DNA of 8,982 bases from an uncultured Eubacterium sp. (GTDB taxonomy: Bacteria > Bacillota > Clostridia > Oscillospirales > Acutalibacteraceae): positions 1-8,982 of the forward strand of contig CAJTMQ010000041.1 in NCBI GenBank assembly GCA_910577215.1. The letters are read 5' to 3'. A program made the translations under genes and the position numbers. Position 1 is the first letter of the stretch, and the number at the start of each line of letters is the position of its first letter. Below are positions 1 to 6,235 of this stretch, piece after piece. Below the pieces are notes generated by a model. That model was not told the DNA's origin, did no database searches, and was given only the letters and a program-made list of their open reading frames with translations.

Positions 1-1668
1 CTTGAAATCCACCTTACCGACCTTTGTTCTCGGAAGTGCATCAATGAATACAATTTCTCTCGGTACAGACCATTTTGAAAGGTTCTGCTCACCGAATTGC
101 TTGATTTTCTCAACAAGCTGTGCTTCATCATCGTGAGTATATTTTTTATTCTTTACCACAAAGAGTTTAAGCATTGTTTTGCCTCCGTCCTCCTTGCCGA
201 TAACGCAGCAGTCATAAATTTCTGCCATTGCACGGTAGGTTTCCTCAATGAATGACGGGTAAACAAGATAACCGCTTATTTTATAAACTCTCTTTAATCT
301 CTGGCGGTAATAAATATCTCCGCGTTCATCAATAAAACACATATCACCTGTATGAAGCCATACTTTGCCATCCTCATGCTCAACAAGCATTTTTGCTGTT
401 TCATCAGGATCGTTCCAATAGCCCTGCATAAGAGTAGGTGCGTAAATACAAAGCTCGCCGTCCTCACCCTCACATTTTTCTGTTGTTCCCGGTTTAACCG
501 TCATAGCTTCAACATTGTAGCATGGAACACCGATACAACCCTGCGGAGCCTCGCGGCGGGGATCGGTAAATGTGCATACGGTAACACATTCTGTTAAGCC
601 GTATCCGGAAACAAAATGAACTCTTGCACCGTTTTCTTTAAGTAATCTATCCATCTTTTCGGTAAGAGAATACGGAACAACATCACCGCCTGAGCCGATA
701 AGCTTCATTGAGCTCATATCAATACCCTTGAGGTAGCCTGCCTTATAAACCTTTTCAAAGAAATCAGGCACACCGAAAATGTAGTTAAGATGATATTTTT
801 TGATGGCATCGGAGCACATTTTTGCGTCAAAGCTCGGGAACAGTGCCTGAGCCATACCAACACACATTGATACATGCATACAAAGGGCAAAGCCGAAGCC
901 GTGGAAAACAGGAAGAGCGGTGAGCATACCGTCTGTATCCTGATTAATTTTCATATTCAACACCTGCTCAACAACATCAACAAGTTCATATGAAAGGTTA
1001 TTTATAGCTTCCGATGTGAGCATAACACCCTTGGGGTTACCTGTTGTACCGCCTGTCATCATAATAGCTGCAGTTTCCAGAGGAGCAGTTTCTGTTGCAG
1101 GAACACCGTTAGCAGTTATGTAATCCTCGCCCTCTTTGATAAAATCTGTCCATTCAACAAACTTCTTCAGATTCTCGGCAGGAGCGGTTTTACCCTTGAT
1201 TTTCTTTTTGAATGCAAGGTTGTAAATCATGCCCATGGGATTTTTCGGGAAATAGGTTGCGGTTTTGCATTTTATAAGCGTTAAATCGGGATTATCGGTA
1301 AATGCTTTTTCGGAAACATCAAAGCAAAAAGCGAATTTTGCATCAACAAGCTTAATTGTATAATCTGCCTCTGATTTAACAGAAAGCGGGTGAAGCATTG
1401 AAGCAACAGCACCGATTTTGTTTACTGCATAAACTGCAGCAACACACTGCGGCATATTGGGAAGGCAGATAACAACTCGGTCACCCTTCTTAACGCCGTT
1501 TGCAACTAAAGCGGCAGCACACTTATCAATCAGTTCAGAGGTTTCATTCCAGCTTAAAGTATTATTGTAATAATGAAGGCAGGGGTTATCTCCTCTTTCC
1601 TTAGCAGAATTTTCAAACTGCTGATACATTGTTGTTTTAACATTATATTTTGTTGTATATTCAATCAT
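1..1668 (-). CDS. Acyl-CoA synthetase (AMP-binding, ANL superfamily), 3' end cut by window edge
   Basis: Predicted to activate a carboxylic acid, probably a fatty acid, with ATP to an acyl-adenylate and then pass it to CoA in the cytoplasm. The frame is open for 556 codons from ATG at 1668 to base 1. The ANL core motifs appear in order: the phosphate-binding loop MTGGTTGNPKGV (about residues 203-214), YGLTE (356-360), LHTGD (438-442), the hinge region starting RLKR (457-460) with SGY at 465-467, and the C-terminal PRTKVGKVDFK with the expected catalytic lysine at 552. Only a few C-terminal residues should be missing. The start is supported by GGAGAG six bases upstream. It is divergent from the membrane protein gene at 1873. 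Substrate is not determinable here; long-chain acyl-CoA ligase is the best guess, and other ANL ligases remain possible. Confidence 0.93.
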   Translation of the reverse strand, partial: MIEYTTKYNVKTTMYQQFENSAKERGDNPCLHYYNNTLSWNETSELIDKCAAALVANGVKKGDRVVICLPNMPQCVAAVYAVNKIGAVASMLHPLSVKSEADYTIKLVDAKFAFCFDVSEKAFTDNPDLTLIKCKTATYFPKNPMGMIYNLAFKKKIKGKTAPAENLKKFVEWTDFIKEGEDYITANGVPATETAPLETAAIMMTGGTTGNPKGVMLTSEAINNLSYELVDVVEQVLNMKINQDTDGMLTALPVFHGFGFALCMHVSMCVGMAQALFPSFDAKMCSDAIKKYHLNYIFGVPDFFEKVYKAGYLKGIDMSSMKLIGSGGDVVPYSLTEKMDRLLKENGARVHFVSGYGLTECVTVCTFTDPRREAPQGCIGVPCYNVEAMTVKPGTTEKCEGEDGELCIYAPTLMQGYWNDPDETAKMLVEHEDGKVWLHTGDMCFIDERGDIYYRQRLKRVYKISGYLVYPSFIEETYRAMAEIYDCCVIGKEDGGKTMLKLFVVKNKKYTHDDEAQLVEKIKQFGEQNLSKWSVPREIVFIDALPRTKVGKVDFK

Positions 1669-1708
1669 AATTTGCTCTCCATTTTCAAATCATAAATTTA
1701 CAAAATAC

Positions 1709-1737
1709 ATTTTATATAATGTGTATAATTTTTTCAA
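1709..1737 (-). promoter_or_regulatory. Candidate promoter of the acyl-CoA synthetase gene
   Basis: On the minus strand TTGAAA (1737-1732) is followed after 17 bases by TAAAAT (1714-1709), about 40 bases before the start codon. The whole stretch is very AT-rich and other hexamer pairs could be chosen (for example TTGTTG at 1740 with TATATA), so the exact elements are uncertain. Confidence 0.35.
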
Positions 1738-1786
1738 CAAAGGTGCATAATTATTTATCTTTTGTTTATCTTTAAATCAGCAGTAT

Positions 1787-1800
1787 TTGTTAATAAACAA
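1787..1800. repeat. Short inverted repeat upstream of a -35 box
   Basis: TTGTT and AACAA flank a four-base centre and end five bases before the -35 hexamer at 1805. A nearby direct repeat, TTTATCTTT at 1754-1762 and 1765-1773, is spaced 11 bp, close to one helical turn. Either could bind a regulator of the divergent pair, but both are AT-rich and could be chance. Confidence 0.25.
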
Positions 1801-1804
1801 TTAA

Positions 1805-1832
1805 TTGACATTTTTCTGCCTTGTGCTATTAT
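1805..1832 (+). promoter_or_regulatory. Sigma-A-type promoter for the DUF2238-like gene
   Basis: A perfect -35 TTGACA (1805-1810) is followed by a 16-base spacer and -10 TATTAT (1827-1832), with the extended -10 element TGC at 1824-1826. Transcription would begin near 1839, giving a leader of about 34 bases before the ATG at 1873. Confidence 0.75.
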
Positions 1833-1872
1833 ATATCTGTATTAAATGCTGTGAAAGAAGTTAAAATGTAAA

Positions 1873-2544
1873 ATGGCTTATAAAATAAAAAAAGACCCTA
1901 TTAATAAAGTTCCTAAGCCGCAGCTTATATTCTGGCTGATTGTAAGGTTTGCTATGATAATCTGTGCGGGTTATTCCTTTATAAACGGAGATCTTGTAAT
2001 GGGCTTTGAATCCGTATTCTGTTTTATATTCACACATCTGTGGGATATGTTTCAGATTTTTGGCAATGGCTCTTTTATTGAGGAGGTTCCTCCGTTGTCA
2101 CAGACAATGCTGAATATTATTATATTCACAGGCATTGTTTTCGGCTCGTATTTCGGGATTTTTGATTCTGTATCCTGGTTTGATAATTTTATGCATGTGC
2201 TTTCCGGTTTTGTGTGTGCGTCCTTCGGTTATGATTTTGCCTGTATTATTCAGCGTAAAAAGGGGCAGTGTGCAGCAACGCTTGCTGCGATATTTGCTTT
2301 GATGTTTGCACTTTCAATTGCCGTAAGCTGGGAATTTTATGAATTTTTAATGGATACATTCCACGGTACAAATCTGCAGCTTGCAAAAGAGGGTGCAGAA
2401 ACTGCAATGTTTGATTTGGCTAAGTATAATGGGGAATACGGTTATATCGGGCTGGTTGATACAATGGTGGATATGATGATGAATGCCATTGGCGGTATTG
2501 CGGGAATGATTTTTATGATTGTTATAAGAAACCGGAAGAAATAG
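1873..2544 (+). CDS. Polytopic membrane protein, DUF2238/YjdF-like
   Basis: A 223-residue integral membrane protein of unknown function. Hydrophobic segments lie at about residues 18-36, 41-60, 79-97, 105-125, 134-158 and 195-218. Polar residues inside or beside the membrane segments match the pattern I recall for the DUF2238 (YjdF) family: WFDNFMH (D104, H108), SWEFYEF (W153, E154, E157) and VDTMVDMMMNAIGG (D196, D200, N204). These could form a metal or ligand site; that is inference. The tail is basic (RNRKK), suggesting a cytoplasmic C-terminus. The ribosome binding site is weak (AAAGAAG, 12 bases from the ATG) and an ATGTAA start-stop pair lies just upstream at 1866-1871. The gene is monocistronic, with its own promoter and terminator. 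Family call is from motif memory, not a search. Confidence 0.85.
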   Translation: MAYKIKKDPINKVPKPQLIFWLIVRFAMIICAGYSFINGDLVMGFESVFCFIFTHLWDMFQIFGNGSFIEEVPPLSQTMLNIIIFTGIVFGSYFGIFDSVSWFDNFMHVLSGFVCASFGYDFACIIQRKKGQCAATLAAIFALMFALSIAVSWEFYEFLMDTFHGTNLQLAKEGAETAMFDLAKYNGEYGYIGLVDTMVDMMMNAIGGIAGMIFMIVIRNRKK

Positions 2545-2560
2545 AATGTGTTTAAATTCT

Positions 2561-2595
2561 AGGGGCGATGTATTCATCGCCCCTGCTTTTGTTTT
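2561..2595 (+). terminator. Rho-independent terminator after the DUF2238-like gene
   Basis: A perfect 10-bp stem, AGGGGCGATG (2561-2570) with CATCGCCCCT (2575-2584), has the loop TATT and is followed by a T-rich run, CTTTTGTTTT, to 2595. It begins 16 bases after the stop codon. Confidence 0.92.
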
Positions 2596-2668
2596 GCGGC
2601 AATCAAAGCTATGCATTTATAATGTTGTATCACCTCCCCCCCCGGTAATTTTATAAAACCGTTCTAAC

Positions 2669-2716
2669 AAAACATACTTTGCATGTCAATACAAAACAAA
2701 CTTTGTATGATAAAAT
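2669..2716 (+). promoter_or_regulatory. Putative operator/promoter of the XRE gene (tandem 17-bp repeats)
   Basis: Two 17-bp copies, AAAACATACTTTGCATG (2669-2685) and AAAACAAACTTTGTATG (2693-2709), match at 15 of 17 bases and start 24 bp apart. A 7-bp inverted repeat, ATACAAA (2689-2695) with TTTGTAT (2702-2708), overlaps the second copy. A weak promoter, ATGTCA (2683-2688), 17 bases, TATGAT (2706-2711), would place both boxes against or inside the repeats. This arrangement is typical of an autoregulated repressor operator. The repeats are seen directly; the operator role is inference. Confidence 0.5.
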
Positions 2717-2741
2717 TTGTTTTAGGTGATATTATGAACGA

Positions 2742-2945
2742 ATGGGAGCAACTCGTGAAGATAAGGATTTAAAACAAAGTGATGCTGCAGAAATGTTGAA
2801 TATAAAACAACAGCAATATAGTGAATATGAAGAAGGATTAAGGTTAATGCCGATTACATATTCGTTTGAATTTTGCAGATGTATGAATATTTCTTCTGAT
2901 TATATTTTAGGATTGCCTGATGATTTATCTCATCCAAAAAGATGA
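2742..2945 (+). CDS. Small XRE-family (Cro/C1-type) HTH transcriptional regulator
   Basis: A 67-residue single-domain DNA-binding protein. The region REDKDLKQSDAAEML (5-19) fits helices 1 and 2 of an XRE domain, IKQQQYSEYEEGLR (21-34) the recognition helix and turn, and MNISSDYILGLPD (48-60) the usual closing helix and tail. Such proteins normally repress promoters, often their own. The start is uncertain. The best ribosome binding site, AGGTG at 2724-2728, sits five bases from ATG 2734, which is in another frame and stops at 2772 after 12 codons, while ATG 2742 is 13 bases away. In the XRE frame the codons just before ATG 2742 read Y-Y-E-R and are preceded directly by a TGA at 2727. The protein may therefore be slightly shortened in helix 1, or its original start may be lost. 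Confidence 0.75.
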   Translation: MGATREDKDLKQSDAAEMLNIKQQQYSEYEEGLRLMPITYSFEFCRCMNISSDYILGLPDDLSHPKR

Positions 2946-2965
2946 TATAAATTTTAGTTATTCTA

Positions 2966-2994
2966 TTGATTTAGCCTTTTCTTTACTGTATAAT
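2966..2994 (+). promoter_or_regulatory. Promoter of the DUF1846-pyrG operon
   Basis: TTGATT (2966-2971), a 17-base spacer and a perfect TATAAT (2989-2994) predict a start near 3001. The predicted start lies just ahead of a hairpin and U-tract, so transcripts from here meet that structure at once. An inverted repeat, CTGTA (2986-2990) with TACAG (3002-3006), spans the -10 box and predicted start. Confidence 0.75.
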
Positions 2995-3006
2995 ATGTAA
3001 GTACAG

Positions 3007-3043
3007 ACGGTTGTACCTCGGTGCAACCGTTATTTTATTTTTT
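3007..3043 (+). terminator. Hairpin plus U-tract in the DUF1846-pyrG leader (attenuator or XRE-gene terminator)
   Basis: ACGGTTGTAC (3007-3016) pairs with GTGCAACCGT (3021-3030), ten pairs with one T-G wobble and the loop CTCG, followed by TATTTTATTTTTT to 3043. It has the form of an intrinsic terminator. It lies 61 bases after the XRE stop codon but also directly after a near-consensus promoter. An alternative small hairpin, GTACA (3001-3005) with TGTAC (3012-3016), would use part of the terminator's 5' arm and so exclude it. Only 34 bases separate the stem from the DUF1846 ATG, leaving little room for another promoter. Confidence 0.75.
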
Positions 3044-3064
3044 ATAGGTGTGTAAAGAGGAAAA

Positions 3065-4525
3065 ATGTATAAAATAGGTTTTGATAATGACAAGTATTTA
3101 AAAATGCAATCCGAAAGGATTAAGGAAAGAATTTCAGAATTCGGGGGCAAACTTTATCTTGAGTTCGGCGGAAAGTTGTTTGATGATTTTCACGCTTCAC
3201 GAGTGCTTCCGGGCTTTCAGCCGGACAGTAAGCTGCAAATGCTTATGCAGCTGAAGGAGCAGGCAGAAATTGTTATAGTAATCAGTGCACAGGATATTGA
3301 AAACAGCAAGCTGCGTGGTGATCTCGGAATAACATATGATGTGGATGTTATCCGTCTTATTGATGCATTTACAAGTAAGGGCTTGTTTGTGGGCAGCGTT
3401 GTTTTAACGAAGTATGCACCACACCCGAGAGTTACGGCATTTGAGGAAAGGCTTAAAAAGCTGGGATACCCTGTTTATCATCATTATATTATTGAAGGTT
3501 ACCCATCAAATATATCACATATTGTTAGTGATAATGGTTACGGAAGTAATGATTACATAATGACAAGCCGTTCGCTTGTTGTTATTACAGCACCGGGTCC
3601 AGGCAGCGGTAAAATGGCAACCTGTCTTTCACAGCTTTATCAGGAAAACAAGCGTGGAATTAAAGCGGGATATGCAAAATTTGAAACCTTTCCCATATGG
3701 AATCTTCCACTGAATCACCCTGTTAATGCTGCTTATGAAGCTGCAACGGCAGATCTGAATGATGTAAATATGATAGACCCGTGGCATCTTGCGGCATATG
3801 GTGAAACAACAGTTAATTATAACAGAGATGTTGAAATTTTCCCTGTGCTTAAAGCTATGTTTGAAGAGATTTACGGTGAGTGCCCGTATAAATCTCCAAC
3901 AGATATGGGTGTTAATATGGCAGGAAACTGTATTGTTGACGATGAAGCGGTTTGTGAGGCCGCAAAGCAGGAAATTATCAGAAGATATTTTACTGCGCTG
4001 TGTTCTGCAGCAAGAGGTGACAGTAAAAAAGACGAAATCTATAAGCTTGAGCTTCTGATGAAGCAGGCAGAAATAAGTGAGCAGGCAAGAAGATGTACTG
4101 TGCTATCAAGAGAACTTGCAGAAGCAACAGGTGAACCTGCGGCGGCAATTGAGCTGAATGACGGCACGGTGATTACAGGAAAAACCTCTAAACTGATGGG
4201 CTGTGCATCTGCAATGCTTCTTAATGCACTTAAGTATCTTGCGGGAATTGCAAATGATGTGCTTCTTATTGTGCCTGAGGTTATCATTCCTGTTCAGGAA
4301 TTGAAGGTTAATCATCTTGGAAATAAAAATCCAAGGCTTCATACGGATGAGGTATTGCTTGCTCTTTCCATTTCTGCTGTTGAGGATAAAAATGCGGCGC
4401 TTGCAATGGAACAGCTTTGCAATCTCAAAAACTGCGAAATGCATTCTTCCGTTTTATTGACACAGACAGATGAAAATGTTTTGAAAAAGCTGGGTGTTCG
4501 CATAACGTGTGACCCTAAGAAATAA
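3065..4525 (+). CDS. DUF1846 (UPF0371) family protein
   Basis: A 486-residue soluble protein of the DUF1846 family, whose biochemical role I do not know. The start MYKIGFDNDKYL, the segment GGKLFDDFHASRVLPGF (35-51), the HPRVTAFEERL region (120-130) and NMIDPWHLAAYGE (235-247) are characteristic. The motif ITAPGPGSGKMATC (174-187) resembles a nucleotide-binding P-loop but is not a canonical Walker A: the first position is proline 177, not glycine or alanine, and methionine 184 follows the lysine. The length is close to the roughly 490-500 expected. ATG 3065 has GAGG four bases upstream. It is the first gene of an operon with pyrG, 36 bases upstream of it, which hints at a link with nucleotide metabolism. 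No signal peptide or membrane segment is visible. Confidence 0.9.
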   Translation: MYKIGFDNDKYLKMQSERIKERISEFGGKLYLEFGGKLFDDFHASRVLPGFQPDSKLQMLMQLKEQAEIVIVISAQDIENSKLRGDLGITYDVDVIRLIDAFTSKGLFVGSVVLTKYAPHPRVTAFEERLKKLGYPVYHHYIIEGYPSNISHIVSDNGYGSNDYIMTSRSLVVITAPGPGSGKMATCLSQLYQENKRGIKAGYAKFETFPIWNLPLNHPVNAAYEAATADLNDVNMIDPWHLAAYGETTVNYNRDVEIFPVLKAMFEEIYGECPYKSPTDMGVNMAGNCIVDDEAVCEAAKQEIIRRYFTALCSAARGDSKKDEIYKLELLMKQAEISEQARRCTVLSRELAEATGEPAAAIELNDGTVITGKTSKLMGCASAMLLNALKYLAGIANDVLLIVPEVIIPVQELKVNHLGNKNPRLHTDEVLLALSISAVEDKNAALAMEQLCNLKNCEMHSSVLLTQTDENVLKKLGVRITCDPKK

Positions 4526-4561
4526 AAACATATATATTGAATAAGCAAGGAGGACAGGCAT

Positions 4562-6181
4562 ATGAACAAGAAAACAAAATACATTTTTGTTACCGGCGGT
4601 GTTGTAAGCGGGCTTGGCAAGGGAATAACTGCGGCATCCCTTGGCAGACTTCTTAAGGCAAGAGGTCTTAAGGTTACAGCACAGAAGCTGGACCCGTATC
4701 TGAATGTTGACCCGGGAACGATGAACCCTGTTCAGCACGGTGAGGTTTTTGTTACGGATGACGGTGCTGAAACAGACCTTGATTTGGGTCATTATGAAAG
4801 ATTTATTGATGAATCTCTTTCACAGAATTCAAATCTGACATCGGGCAGAGTTTACTGGAAGGTTATAAGCGATGAACGCAAGGGCGTTTATGGGGGTCAG
4901 ACCATTCAGATTATTCCGCATGTTACAAATGAGATTAAACGCTTTGTTGAGAAAAATCAGGAAACAGAGCCTGATGTTTGCTTTGTTGAGGTCGGCGGAA
5001 CAATAGGTGATATTGAAAGTCAGCCGTTTTTAGAGGCTATACGTCAGTTTTCAGTTGAATACGGCAGAGAAAACTGCTTATTTATTCACGTTACGCTCGT
5101 TCCGTATCTTGCGGCTTCCGATGAACTTAAATCAAAGCCAACACAGCACAGTGTAAAGGAAATGCTTTCTATTGGTATTCAGCCGGATATTATTGTTTGC
5201 AGAACAGAGCATCCGCTTTCTGATGATATCAAAACTAAGATTTCTCTTTTCTGCAATATTGGCAAGGAATGTGTTATTGAAAATAACAATTGCGATATTC
5301 TTTATGCGGTGCCTATGATGCTTAAAGATGAGGGGCTGGACAGTGTTGTTATCAAAAAGCTTGGTCTTGAGTGCGGTGAACCTGATTTAACAGATTGGCA
5401 GACAATGCTTGATGCACTGCGCAATCCTGTTCAAACAGTAAAAATAGGTATGGTCGGCAAATATGTTGAATTGCACGACAGTTATATATCAGTTAATGAG
5501 GCATTGAAGCACGGCGGTATTGCAACACGTTCCGCGGTGGATATTCATTGGATAGATTCGGAAACCCTTGAGGGTGATGATGTTAACCTTGATGAAATTC
5601 TTGGTGATATGAACGGAATACTTGTCCCCGGCGGCTTCGGAAGCAGAGGCATTGAAGGGAAAATCAGGGCGGCAAATTATGCGAGAACACATAATATTCC
5701 ATATCTCGGCATATGCCTTGGAATGCAGATTGCAATTATTGAATTTGCAAGAAATGTGCTTGGTTTTAATGGCGCAAATTCCGCAGAAATAGATCCGGAA
5801 ACAGAATATCCCGTTATTGATATTCTGCCTGAGCAGAAAAATGTTGAGGAGATGGGCGGCACAATGCGCTTGGGTCAGTATCCCTGTGTGCTGAATCCCG
5901 ATTCAAAGGCATATGAGCTTTACGGAGCCTCAATGATTTACGAACGTCACCGGCACCGCTATGAGGTAAACAATGAATACCGTGCTGATTTAGCAAAGGG
6001 CGGTATGATTTTTGCAGGTACATCACCCGATAATCATATTGTTGAAATGGTTGAATTGCCGAATCATCCGTGGTATGTTGCAGGGCAGTTCCATCCTGAA
6101 TTCAAGAGCAGACCAAACAGACCGCATCCGCTTTTCCGCGGTTTTGTTACTGCAGCAGCAGAGAATCTGAATAACAAATAA
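4562..6181 (+). CDS. pyrG: CTP synthase (glutamine hydrolysing)
   Basis: Cytoplasmic enzyme that aminates UTP to CTP using ATP and glutamine, the last step of pyrimidine nucleotide synthesis. Its 539 residues match the family's usual length. The N-terminal synthase domain shows GGVVSGLGKG (12-21) for ATP, DPYLNVDPGTMNP (44-56), HGEVFVTDDGAETDLDLGHYE (59-79) and EVGGTIGDIES (143-153). The C-terminal class I glutamine amidotransferase domain (about 292-535) has the oxyanion strand GGFGSRG (357-363), the nucleophile Cys385 in GICLGMQ, ERHRHRYEVN (461-470) and the catalytic His511 and Glu513 in QFHPEF. All key residues are present. The start has AAGGAGG eight bases upstream. There is no room for a separate promoter of any strength in the 36-base gap, so it is probably cotranscribed with the DUF1846 gene and subject to the leader at 3001-3043. 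Confidence 0.98.
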   Translation: MNKKTKYIFVTGGVVSGLGKGITAASLGRLLKARGLKVTAQKLDPYLNVDPGTMNPVQHGEVFVTDDGAETDLDLGHYERFIDESLSQNSNLTSGRVYWKVISDERKGVYGGQTIQIIPHVTNEIKRFVEKNQETEPDVCFVEVGGTIGDIESQPFLEAIRQFSVEYGRENCLFIHVTLVPYLAASDELKSKPTQHSVKEMLSIGIQPDIIVCRTEHPLSDDIKTKISLFCNIGKECVIENNNCDILYAVPMMLKDEGLDSVVIKKLGLECGEPDLTDWQTMLDALRNPVQTVKIGMVGKYVELHDSYISVNEALKHGGIATRSAVDIHWIDSETLEGDDVNLDEILGDMNGILVPGGFGSRGIEGKIRAANYARTHNIPYLGICLGMQIAIIEFARNVLGFNGANSAEIDPETEYPVIDILPEQKNVEEMGGTMRLGQYPCVLNPDSKAYELYGASMIYERHRHRYEVNNEYRADLAKGGMIFAGTSPDNHIVEMVELPNHPWYVAGQFHPEFKSRPNRPHPLFRGFVTAAAENLNNK

Positions 6182-6224
6182 AAAATTGCCAAAGGACTTT
6201 AATGCCCTTTGGCAATTTTTCTTT
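6181..6224. terminator. Bidirectional terminator between pyrG and the secreted-protein gene
   Basis: A 15-bp stem, 6181-6195 with 6206-6220, has the core ATTGCCAAAGG/CCTTTGGCAAT and a 10-base loop. It is bordered by five A on one side and five T on the other, so it has a U-tract for transcripts from either strand. It starts at the last base of the pyrG stop codon and lies 15 bases from the stop codon of the convergent gene. Confidence 0.93.
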
Positions 6225-6235
6225 AATGTTTTATT

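Noticed and set aside
352..597. Plus-strand open frame of 81 codons
   Set aside because: It lies fully antisense inside the acyl-CoA synthetase coding region, which has all ANL motifs in frame, and the translation resembles no protein family.
2347..2616. Minus-strand open frame of 89 codons starting at 2616
   Set aside because: It runs antisense through the terminator and the 3' third of the well supported membrane protein gene, its codon pattern mirrors that gene, and the Shine-Dalgarno-like sequence is too far from its ATG.
2596..2945. Prophage or mobile-element remnant around the XRE gene
   Set aside because: No integrase, transposase, terminal repeats, target duplication or attachment site is visible; a lone XRE gene is not enough.
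3001..3043. Riboswitch or T-box leader before DUF1846-pyrG
   Set aside because: The leader is about 60 bases, too short for known aptamers, and I see no T-box or other conserved riboswitch core; only a simple hairpin and one small alternative pairing are visible.
4106..4792. Several minus-strand open frames opposite DUF1846 and the start of pyrG
   Set aside because: They are antisense shadows of two confidently identified genes, with no ribosome binding sites and no recognisable motifs.
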